This document shows, one piece after another, positions 56,702 to 64,000 of a stretch of DNA of 64,000 nucleotides. The stretch comes from JACKBC01 sp041391125 (GTDB taxonomy: Bacteria; Chloroflexota; Anaerolineae; Caldilineales; Caldilineaceae). The notes under the pieces were generated by a model that saw only the letters and a program-made list of their open reading frames with translations, searched no databases and was not told where the DNA came from. The stretch is from NCBI GenBank assembly GCA_041391125.1, contig JAWKON010000049.1, forward strand, positions 1 through 64,000. Reading direction: 5' to 3'. The position numbers and the translations under genes are program-made. Each line of letters starts with the position of its first letter. Position 1 is the first letter of the stretch.

Positions 56702-57847
56702 ATGCAAATTACCCAAATCGAACCGATTGTCGTGCAGGTGAACCACCGCGGCGACTGGATTTTCGTACTCGTCCACACCGATGCCGGCATCACCGGCGTG
56801 GGCGAGGCCAGCCACAGCTCCAACGACGCGCTGCTGCTGGCCATGCTGGCCCATTTTGAACGCCAGCTCATCGGCCAGGATTCGCGGCAGATTGAAGCGC
56901 TGTGGAACCAGATGGCGCGGCTCAACGGCGGGCGCATTGCGCACACGGCCATCAGCGCCATCGAGCAGGCGCTATGGGATGTGCTGGGCCAGCACTTGGG
57001 CGCCCCCATCCACACGCTCTTTGGCGGCGCGCTGCACAAGCGGCTGCGCCTCTACGCCAACATCAACCGCCACGTGCAGGAGCGCACGCCGGCCGGTTTT
57101 GCCCTGGCCGCCAAGCAGGCCGTGGACGAAGGCTACACCGCCATCAAGCTGGCCCCTTTTGACGAACTGCGCGGCCCCAACCACGTGCGCACCGGCCCCA
57201 ACGCGGCCTGGCTGCCCGGCGTAGAGCGAGTGCGCGCCGTGCGCCGCGCCATTGGTGATACGGTCGAGCTGGCCGTAGATTGCCACAGCCGCATGGAGGA
57301 GTCCGAAGCAATTATTGTGGGGCGGGCACTAGCCGATTGCAACCTCTTCTGGTACGAAGAGCCCGTCCACCATTCGCAAATTGAGAGCCTGGCCCGCATT
57401 ACGCAAGCCGTCCCCATGGCCACCGCTTCCGCCGAGAGCGTCTTTGGCGTAGAAGGGTTTGCGCCTTTCCTCACCCAGCGCGTGGTGGATGTAATCATGC
57501 CCGACGTGAAACATGACGGCGGTCTGGCCGAAACCAAAAAGGTGGCGGCGGCGGCGCGCATGAATCAGATCCTGGTGGCGCCGCACTCGCCGTCCGGCCC
57601 GGTGGCCACGGCGGCCACGGCGCAGGTGATCAGCACGGCGGCCAATTTCTACATTTTGGAACACGCCTGGGGCGAAGTGGACTGGCGCGACGACCTGCTT
57701 TGGCCGCCCGAAAAAGTCGAAGACGGCCACCTGATCCTCTCATCGGAACCGGGGCTTGGCCACCGCCTCAACATGGATGTGGTCAACGCCCACCGCCGTA
57801 TCACTGCCAGTTCCAACGACTCATCGAAAGTAAACGCGGGAAAATAA
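56702..57847 (+). CDS. Mandelate racemase / muconate lactonizing family enzyme
   Basis: An intact 381-residue enolase-superfamily enzyme, the third in the window. Candidate active-site residues are K149 (AIKLAPF), D193 and H195 (LAVDCHSR), E219 (FWYEEP), E245 (ASAESVFG) and H295 (VAPHSPSGP). The D-C-H and A-P-H-S pattern belongs to sugar-acid dehydratases, not racemases. The substrate is open. It is followed by repeats and then a CoA-transferase. Confidence 0.88.
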   Translation: MQITQIEPIVVQVNHRGDWIFVLVHTDAGITGVGEASHSSNDALLLAMLAHFERQLIGQDSRQIEALWNQMARLNGGRIAHTAISAIEQALWDVLGQHLGAPIHTLFGGALHKRLRLYANINRHVQERTPAGFALAAKQAVDEGYTAIKLAPFDELRGPNHVRTGPNAAWLPGVERVRAVRRAIGDTVELAVDCHSRMEESEAIIVGRALADCNLFWYEEPVHHSQIESLARITQAVPMATASAESVFGVEGFAPFLTQRVVDVIMPDVKHDGGLAETKKVAAAARMNQILVAPHSPSGPVATAATAQVISTAANFYILEHAWGEVDWRDDLLWPPEKVEDGHLILSSEPGLGHRLNMDVVNAHRRITASSNDSSKVNAGK

Positions 57848-58033
57848 GCCGCAGATTTCGCAGATGCACGCGGATTTTTTGGCTCAATGGGATCGAATAC
57901 AGCCGACAAGCAGAGCGGCGGTTGAGTAGCCACGGCAGTTTTGGGGCGTATCGAAACCAAAGCGGGTCTAACACGTGAGATACGGTTAAACCGGATTTCT
58001 CGCAAAATAATCTGCGCGAATCTGCGTAATCTG
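57848..58033. repeat. CAGATT palindrome with a second element in its loop
   Basis: GCCGCAGATTTCGCAGATGC (57849-57868) pairs with the AATCTGCGCGAATCTGCGTA region (58006-58028). The loop between them contains GCGGCGGTTGAGTAG (57915-57929) and CGTATCGAAACCAAAGC (57947-57963), the same words as in the element at 23907-23955. One repeat family thus sits inside another. Confidence 0.8.
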
Positions 58034-58092
58034 TGGTTCAACCTCCCGCACATCAATCTAGTACACAGCGGCCTAAATAAGCCAATGGTCTG

Positions 58093-58125
58093 AGAAACCG
58101 AGTTTCTGATAGAAACTCGGTTTCT
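58093..58125. repeat. Perfect AGAAACCGAGTTTCT hairpin
   Basis: Two perfect 15-base arms with the loop GAT. A degenerate relative is at 61940-61993 (ATGAAAACCGCAGTTT...AACTCCAGTTTTCAT). It lies 110 bases before the CoA-transferase start. Confidence 0.9.
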
Positions 58126-58235
58126 ATGCCGCTCAACGATTGGTCAATTTGCGGCGTTATGGACTAGCTACAACAACCAAGCGTAGAACCATTTTGTCAA
58201 CCAGTTCACGCAACACTCAATACTCAATACTTACT

Positions 58236-59426
58236 ATGCAATCCTTATCCGATCTAACCGTTCTCGACCTCTCCCGCGTCCTGGCCGGCCCCTACGCCAC
58301 CATGATTTTGGGCGACTATGGCGCGCGCGTCATCAAAGTGGAGCAGCCCGGGCGCGGCGATGACACGCGCCAGTGGGGTCCCCCTTTTGCGCAGAATGGC
58401 GAAAGCGCCTACTTTTTCTGCGCCAACCGCAACAAACAGAGCATCACGCTCAACCTCAAAAGCGCAGCCGGGCGTGACGTGCTGCGCGACCTAGTGCGCA
58501 AGGCCGATGTGCTGGTGGAGAATTTTAAGACCGGCATGATGGACGGGCTGGGCATTGGTTACCCATCACTACGCGAACTCAACCCGCAGCTGATCTATTG
58601 CGCCATCACCGGCTATGGCCAGACCGGCCCCTATCGCCACCGCCCCGGCTATGACATTGCCATTGAGGCCCAGGGCGGCATTATGAGCATTACGGGCCAG
58701 GCCGACGGCGAACCGTCCAAAGTGGGCGTGGCCATTGTGGACATTACCAGCGGCATGCACGCGGTGATGGCCATTTTGGCGGCGTTGCACCACCGGGCGC
58801 GCACGGGCGAGGGCCAATTTATCGACATAGCGCTCTTCGACACGCAGCTGAGCTGGCTGGCCAACGTGGCCAGTTCGTATCTGGTTTCGGGCCAGCCGCC
58901 GCAGCGTTTCGGCAACGGCCACGCCGCCATTGTGCCCTACCAAACCTTCCCCACGGCCAGCGGACTGCTCATGCTGGCCGTGGGCAATGACGGCCAGTTT
59001 GCCACGCTGTGCCAGGCCATCGGCAAGCCGGAGTGGAGCGTCGATTCTCGATTTGCGCTCAACCGGGACCGCGTGAAAAACCGGGAGATTCTCGTGCCGC
59101 TGTTGGAGCAAGTGTTTCAGCAGCGCAGCGCCGCCGCCTGGTACGAACTGCTGGTGGAGGCAGGCGTCACGTGCAGCCCGGTCAACGACATCCCCACCGC
59201 CCTGGCCGACCCGCAAGCCGCCGCCCGCCACATGGTGCAACACGTGGATCACCCGCTTACCGGCGCAATCCCACAACTTGGTCCGGTGGCCAAAATGAGC
59301 GCCACCCCGCCGCAGATCAGCGCGCCGCCGCCGCTGCTGGGTGAGCATACCGATGCGATTTTGCGCGACTTTTTGGGGTATGATGATCCGCGCGTATCCA
59401 GGCTGCACGAATCATACGCCGTCTAG
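58236..59426 (+). CDS. CoA-transferase family III (CaiB/BaiF)
   Basis: 396 residues from the ATG at 58236; in-frame codons upstream lie in repeat DNA. Conserved N-terminal block LTVLDLSRVLAGPYATMILG, then VENFKTGMMDGLGIGY, GYGQTGPYRHRPGYD with the probable catalytic D140, and VGVAIVDITSGMHAVMAILA. The enzyme moves CoA between carboxylic acids. Donor and acceptor are unknown. Intact. Confidence 0.92.
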   Translation: MQSLSDLTVLDLSRVLAGPYATMILGDYGARVIKVEQPGRGDDTRQWGPPFAQNGESAYFFCANRNKQSITLNLKSAAGRDVLRDLVRKADVLVENFKTGMMDGLGIGYPSLRELNPQLIYCAITGYGQTGPYRHRPGYDIAIEAQGGIMSITGQADGEPSKVGVAIVDITSGMHAVMAILAALHHRARTGEGQFIDIALFDTQLSWLANVASSYLVSGQPPQRFGNGHAAIVPYQTFPTASGLLMLAVGNDGQFATLCQAIGKPEWSVDSRFALNRDRVKNREILVPLLEQVFQQRSAAAWYELLVEAGVTCSPVNDIPTALADPQAAARHMVQHVDHPLTGAIPQLGPVAKMSATPPQISAPPPLLGEHTDAILRDFLGYDDPRVSRLHESYAV

Positions 59427-59444
59427 GAGGATGTTGCCGAGAAG

Positions 59445-59547
59445 AATTTTGTATGCAGATGCCGCTTCGCTAACGCGGATTGACGCAGATTTTGGGCCGT
59501 TTTGACGCTCAAATCTGCGAAAATCAGCGTCAATCCGTGTACAAAAT
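59445..59547. repeat. TTTTGTAYGCAGAT palindrome, second copy
   Basis: AATTTTGTATGCAGATGCCG on the left and the AATCTGCGAAAATCAGCG region to TGTACAAAATT on the right. The right half matches 32219-32259 at all but about three positions; the left half has an extra CGCTTCGCTAACG. The remaining gap to 59713 has no gene. Confidence 0.8.
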
Positions 59548-59713
59548 TTGCTTTTGTCGTTCTCTCTGACAAATCGTTAGGCAAAAACCCAAAACTGGCA
59601 GCAAATGGCACTACTTTTCGTAGACTTGGCAGCCGCCCAACCGCTATGCTCCTCCGGGGAATATTCCCAAATCAAGATAAATCTGTTCAATTTGATTCCC
59701 ACGGAGGCAAGAT

Positions 59714-60242
59714 ATGAGTACACTTTCCCAAACGCTGGCGGACCAGTTCACGCAGGTCAATGACGAGATTATGGCCTTTGTTGACCAATGTTCCAGCCGA
59801 CTTGTGGCAGTCACCGTGCTATGATGATGGGCGCACGGTGGGCGTGGTGGCGCACCACATTGCCAGCAGCCCGCGCTGATTGCACCGCTCGTAACTATGG
59901 TGGCCACCCAGGCGCCCATTCCCGATTGGAATATGGAGATGCTTCATGCGGGCAACGCGCAGCACGCCGCCGCACACAGCGCCTGCACCCAAGCAGAGGT
60001 GCTGGCGCTCCTGCGCACCAATGAAGCGGAGGCGGCCAGCACAGTGCGCAATCTCAGCGCCGAAGAATTGAGCGCGCTGCGCATCAGCCTCTTTGGCGCA
60101 CACCATGAGCGCACAACAGGTGGTGGAAAATGTGCTGATCGGCCATGCGCAGAGCCATTTTGCGGCCATCCAATCGACAAAGAGAAAAATAGGAATCGTT
60201 TATCGATCAAAAAAGCGTCCGGGTTCTCCGGCGCGTTTTTGA
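59714..60242 (+). pseudogene. DinB-like protein, frameshifted
   Basis: ATG at 59714 with GGAGG. MSTLSQTLADQFTQVNDEIM opens the first helix. Next, DDGRTVGVVAHHIASS (His of the metal site), PALIAPLVTMVATQAPIPDW, and HAQSHFAAIQST in the last helix are in different frames. Shifts near 59820, 59870 and 60090. The end near 60242 runs into repeats. Same broad family as the gene at 30586 but not closely alike. Confidence 0.6.
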
Positions 60243-60257
60243 TCCATGAACATAAAC

Positions 60258-60345
60258 TTTAAAAAGCTCACGCCACTCGCCACCCGCCACTCGCCACCCC
60301 GCGACTCGCCACCCGCCACTCGCCACTCGCCATACTCTGCACCCT
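60258..60345. repeat. Iterated CGCCACTCGCCACC repeat
   Basis: Eight or more consecutive words of CGCCACTC or CGCCACCC run from 60270 to 60335 on one strand. No opposite arm nearby. It lies between a DinB remnant and the stop of the oxidoreductase gene; some frames translate it as a GGEWR-type tail that should not be counted as protein. Confidence 0.8.
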
Positions 60346-60346
60346 C

Positions 60347-61700
60347 TCACCCCGTCGCATCCTGCAACTGCCGCAGCTTCCAGATAAAACGAATCGGTGG
60401 GCAGTTCCACCATGTCAGTACGTAATGGCCTGGCCGGCGGCCACATCCTGTTTGAGCCGGCGCCCACGCTGAGCCCCAGGGGAAGCAGCCGTTCGGTGCA
60501 GGCCACGCTGGCCTTTTCGCAATGACCCAGCACGGTGTAACCGCCGCCGCCGTCCAGCACTTCGCCCTCTTCCACATGGCGCTTGGCCACGGTGACGCAC
60601 TCCGCCGTGGGCGTGGGCCGGCAGGAGCCCGTGGGCTGGCCATAAAAGACGGCATTCATAATGGAGATGGGCGCTTCCACCGCCACCAGGTGATAGGGCC
60701 GCCACAGCACGTAATTATTGTTGTGGCCACCCGGCGCCACATTGTAATTTTGCAGATCTTCCTGGATAAAGGGGTGGTCGGTGCGGATGACGCAGAAGAC
60801 GCCCATTTTGAGCGGATTGGGCAGCAGCGATTGGCCGTCGGCGGCCACGCTGTTGGCCAGCTCCACTACGCCGTGCTGGGAGAGCAGACCACCCTCTTCT
60901 TGCAGGCTAAAGGCTTGCGCGATTTCTTCAATATTCACCCGCGGCTCGTGCATGCCGCGCACGTCGGGGACCAGCCCAGCGGCGTTGGCCAGAGCGGTCA
61001 TTTCCACGTTGGCCTTGGTGCCGTCGCGGAATGAATTGAACATTTTGAAGTTGATGGTGCGCCGCTCGATCAGCTCTGCGCTAAAGCCAAAGCGCTGCGG
61101 CACCGTATCCGGCGTGCCCTGCGGATCGTCATCAAAAAGGATGGTGCCGCGGCCCGCCGCCACAATCTCAAAGCCGAGCGCGCGCGCCCAGTCGATCATG
61201 TTCATGGTGCAGCCGGGCTGGTCGCCATCCACCATGGTGTAGACCACGCCGGCGCTGTCGGCCAGCCGGCGCAAAATGGGGCCAATGGTAATGTCCGCCT
61301 CCACGTTGACCATGATCACATGCTTGCGGTTGAGGATGGCGTGATAGGCCATGCGGGCGCCCACATCGGGGATGCCGGTGGCTTCCACCACCACATCGAC
61401 CAGATCGCACTGTACCAGCAACATGCCGTCTTCCACAATCGCGCGCTGGCCGTTGCGGATCACATCGTGCAGCTCGCCCGCGTTATTGGCTACGCGCAAG
61501 GCATCGTCGGGCAGCCGCCCGGCCACCGTATAGGCGTGGCGGGCCCGCTCAACGCTTAGTTCGGCAATGACGGACACTTCCATGCCGCGCATCTGCGAAA
61601 GTTGCGCCACCACGCCGCCGCCAAATTTGCCAGTACCGACAATGCCGACGCGAATGGGTCGATTTTCGGCGGCCCGTTGGGCCAATAGTGGATGATACAT
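60347..61700 (-). CDS. NAD(P)-dependent oxidoreductase with SAF domain, shifts near 3' end
   Basis: Homoserine-dehydrogenase-like Rossmann protein joined to a SAF domain. ATG at 61700 with GGAGGCC upstream. IRVGIVGTGKFGGGVV is the NAD(P) loop; DLVDVVVEATGIPDVGARMA and VNVEADITIGPILRRLADSA follow. The C-terminal SAF part begins near VEEGEVLDGGGGYTVLGHCE. Two shifts at about 60475 and 60415 separate the last 35 codons; the repaired end reads QDVAAGQAITY, then LPTDSFIWKLRQLQDATG to the stop at 60347. Relatives act in branched-sugar (apiose-type) metabolism, but the substrate here is unknown. Confidence 0.8.
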
Positions 61701-61939
61701 GTAAGGCCTCCGTTGAATTTGAAGGGGTTGTTGGTTGATGTTAATTTGCTGGCAGTATAACAGGTTGACAGAGCGAACAACAAAAGCCGTAATCAGATTG
61801 TGATGGCCCATTGGTTGTGGTACACTGCCGTAAGCAACATATACTCAGGCTCCGCATAAAGTAACATTTTTCCTATCGAGTAGCGGTGTTACTTAATCAC
61901 GACCGCCAGTATATCAATCCACATCACATTCTGCTCTGC

Positions 61940-61993
61940 ATGAAAACCGCAGTTTTTTTGACTGAATCTCTAACAGAAAACTCCAGTTTTCAT
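61940..61993. repeat. ATGAAAACCGCAGTT inverted repeat
   Basis: Arms match at 13 of 15 positions with a 24-base loop. Related to the hairpin at 58093. The whole gap from 61701 to 62024 shows no gene; it has a weak TAACA...TGTTA inverted repeat at 61862-61892 besides this. Confidence 0.6.
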
Positions 61994-62024
61994 CACAACG
62001 GCAATATAGAAAGCAAACCCAATC

Positions 62025-62788
62025 ATGCCAGAAAAAGCTACCCAGCCCAAGCGCGTATTGGTCACGGGCTCCACGGGCGCCATTGGCGCGCCGCTCTGTC
62101 AACATCTAGTGAGCCGCGGTCACTATGTGCGCGGCTTTGCGCGTCGCCCCACGCCCGACCTAGCCGATTATGTCGAGGGCGATCTCAACGATCGCGACAA
62201 GGTGCGCCAGGCCGTCGAAGGCATGGACACGGTGGTCCATCTGGGCGCATATCCGAATCCGGCCGATTTTATTGATGTACTGTGCAGCCAATCTTGGTCG
62301 GCCTCCATAACATTTGCGAAGCTGCCACCAGTTTGGCGTGCAGCGGCTGGTGTTTGTGCTTACGCTGCAAGCCGTCACCGGCCACGGCGCGACGGCGATC
62401 CCGCGTGGAGGATGGCCCGGCGCCGGTCCAGCGCTTTATCGCTAAGGCAAAGTGTGGGCCGAGCAGATGGGCGATATGTACGCCCGCTGCCACAACATGT
62501 CTGTGATCAGCGTGCGCATTGGCTGGCTGCCCCGCAACCCCGCCGAAGCCAAGCGGCTCAAAGGCGGCATGGGCTTCAGCGTTTTCGCTTTAGCATGACG
62601 ATTCCAACCGCTTCCATGACGCTTTCGTCGATCATGGCTTCACCACCGGCCAATCGGTGATCCTCTTTGCCACCAGCAAACCGCTCACCTTCGAAGCTGC
62701 TTGCCTCGATCTGGAGCCGGCGCGCCGCGCGGCTACGAGCCGCAGGATGTGTGGCGCCGGAGGGTTGCCGTTTTCCGTGGAGGAGTGA
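62025..62788 (+). pseudogene. NAD-dependent epimerase/dehydratase, frameshifted
   Basis: Starts cleanly: KRVLVTGSTGAIGAPLCQHL (NAD loop), YVEGDLNDRDKVRQAVEGMD, VVHLGAYPNPADF. After about 62285 it goes on in other frames: VGLHNICEAAT, LVFVLTLQAVTGHGATAI-like text, AEQMGDMYARCHNMSVISVR, RIGWLPRNPAEAKRLKGGMG and QSVILFATSKPLTFEAACLD, stopping at 62786-62788. The YxxxK site appears destroyed (region 62435-62455). At least five shifts. It resembles NAD-dependent uronate dehydrogenase-type proteins. Confidence 0.7.
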
Positions 62789-62852
62789 AGCGGTAGAGGG
62801 TGGAGGGTAGAGGAGTAGAGGATTTCGATCTCCTCCACTCCTCTGCTCCTCA
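62780..62852. repeat. Iterated GAGGAGTAGAGG palindrome
   Basis: GAGGGTAGAGGAGTAGAGGA on the left pairs with TCCTCCACTCCTCTGCTCCTC on the right. It lies between the epimerase remnant and rho, and GGGAGG just after it is the likely rho ribosome site. Confidence 0.75.
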
Positions 62853-62870
62853 CTAAATAGGGAGGTTCAG

Positions 62871-63958
62871 ATGTCTCAAAAAGCAAGTGGCGTACTAGAA
62901 CGGCTAGCGCGGCGGTCGTTTTAGCGATGCGGAGTGGTCGTTTCAGGCAGAACCGGATGATGTGTTGTGCGGGAGAAATTGATCCGCCAGCACGGGCTGG
63001 TGGAGAATTGCCTGAATCAGCGGGCTGCGGCGCGGGCGGAACCAAAGAGAATAGAACTGACCGAGGTGGAGTCGGTCGCGGCAGCGGCAGATTTCATACG
63101 CCGCCGTTTGATCAGCTGATCGCCGTGCAGCCCGCGCTTTCAGGTGGGCGATACCGGTAACGCAACCATGCGCGTGGTGGAGCTGATCGCGCCCGTGGTA
63201 ACCGAGAATGTACGCGCGGGCTGATTGTGGCGCCGCCCAAGGCGGGCAAAACGCGCATTCTGGAAGAGCTGGCCGTGGCCATTCACCAAAGCACGCCGGA
63301 CACACGCATTGTGGTTGTGCTGATCGACGAGCGGCCCGAAGAGGTGACCCACTTCCGCCGTTTGGCGCCCGCCGAAGTGCTGGCCAGCTCCAACGACCAA
63401 TCGACGGCCACCCACATTGCGCTGGCCGAGCTGACCATGGCCCACATCCGCTGCGAGTTGGAGTGCGGGCGCGATGTGGTTGTGCTGATCGACAGCATTA
63501 CGCGGCTGTCGCGGGCCTTCAACCTGCACAGCGCCGGCGCCCGCCGCACCATGTCCGGCGGCATCGACGCCAAAGCGCTGGAGATTCCGCGGCGCTTCTT
63601 TGGCCTGGCCCGCAACATCGAAAAGGGCGGCTCGGTCACCGTCATGGCCACGGCGCTGATCGAGACCGGCTCGCGCATGGATGACTATATTTTTGAGGAG
63701 TTCAAGAGCACGGGCAACAGCGAAATCGTGCTGGATCGGGCGCTGGCCGAGGCGCGCATTTACCCCGCGATCAACGTGTTGGCCAGCAGCACGCGCAAAG
63801 AAGAGCTGCTCTACAGTGAGGAAGAGATGGCGCGTCTGGTCAAGCTGCGCCGCTGGCTGGCCGGCGGCAAGCCGGATGCCGCCATGCGCGGGCTGTTGCA
63901 GCTGATCGAGAAGACGGAGTCGAACGCTGAGCTTTTGCAGCGAATCCGCATCGGCTAA
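62871..63958 (+). pseudogene. rho: Transcription termination factor Rho, frameshifted in N-terminal half
   Basis: RNA-dependent hexameric helicase ending transcription. ATG at 62871 (MSQKASGVLERLA) with GGGAGG. Adding one base near 62910 gives RFSDAEWSFQAEPDDV and then KLIRQHGLVE, the Rho RNA-binding block; further shifts fall near 62970, 63020, 63140 and 63215. From 63227 the frame is clean for 243 codons: Walker A PPKAGKTR, VLIDERPEEVTHF, VVLIDSITRLSRAFN (Walker B and Q-loop area), GGIDAKALEIPRRFFGLARN. The length of about 362 residues implies no large N-terminal insertion. As rho is seldom lost by small indels alone, errors in the sequence are likely. Confidence 0.85.
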
Positions 63959-64000
63959 AGCTGCAAGTGACTGCTCCGACCTGTGCCCATTACCGATCGC

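Noticed and set aside
60258..60345. C-terminal GEWR-type peptide repeats on the SAF oxidoreductase
   Set aside because: They result from translating the CGCCACTC repeat after a frame shift; the family-like end QLQDATG lies in another frame with a stop at 60347.

Overview
The window looks like a chromosomal piece of a filamentous or free-living Chloroflexota bacterium, most likely class Anaerolineae (Caldilinea/Ardenticatena-like). This is an inference from moderately high GC, many MalFG- and LplB/YtcP-type carbohydrate importers, secreted proteins with Thr/Pro-rich linkers and a PVYLPLVMR C-terminus, DUF4386, DUF4389 and CoA-binding genes, and intergenic DNA packed with palindromic repeats. 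No rRNA, tRNA, CRISPR array, phage or intact transposase gene was found.

Layout. 1-9.7 kb: a multi-pass membrane protein open at the left edge, a PLP enzyme of the cysteine synthase fold, a broken ABC-2 exporter pair, a broken threonine synthase, a mandelate-racemase-family dehydratase and enolase. 10-31 kb: a carbohydrate catabolism region with three importers (two permeases plus one lipoprotein each, no ATPase), two PhyH dioxygenases, a class I glutamine amidotransferase, a fumarylacetoacetate-hydrolase-family enzyme, an epimerase, an aldo/keto reductase, a second dehydratase and an RraA-family aldolase. The enzyme set fits non-phosphorylative breakdown of a sugar such as fucose or galactose, through dehydrogenase, dehydratase and diketo-acid hydrolase or aldolase steps. 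31-45 kb: a phosphoesterase/DinB pair, a class III aminotransferase, a three-gene operon (Vps62-like, membrane protein, DUF72), two ammonium transporters, a Ser/Thr kinase and two tandem DUF4185 secreted proteins. 45-53.7 kb: small membrane and stress-type genes (DUF4389, two SnoaL-like proteins, two DUF4386 proteins, flavodoxin, CoA-binding, acyltransferase, 2TM). This part also holds two copies of a noncoding element ending in an intrinsic terminator. 53.7-64 kb: DUF58, a broken ATPase, a third dehydratase, a CoA-transferase, a DinB remnant, a SAF-domain oxidoreductase, a broken epimerase and rho.

Two features cut across the whole window. First, about seventeen genes have reading frames broken by one-base shifts while the encoded protein stays conserved on both sides; rho and threonine synthase are among them. 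This is more like unpolished sequence than gene decay, although both are possible. Second, almost every gap between genes holds one or more palindromic repeats from several recurring families. Some are built from iterated 6-8 base words, and some palindromes sit inside the loop of another palindrome.

The best candidates for something undescribed are the paired terminator-ended noncoding elements at 51.1 and 53.4 kb and the nested palindromes. Neither is explained by a gene in the window.
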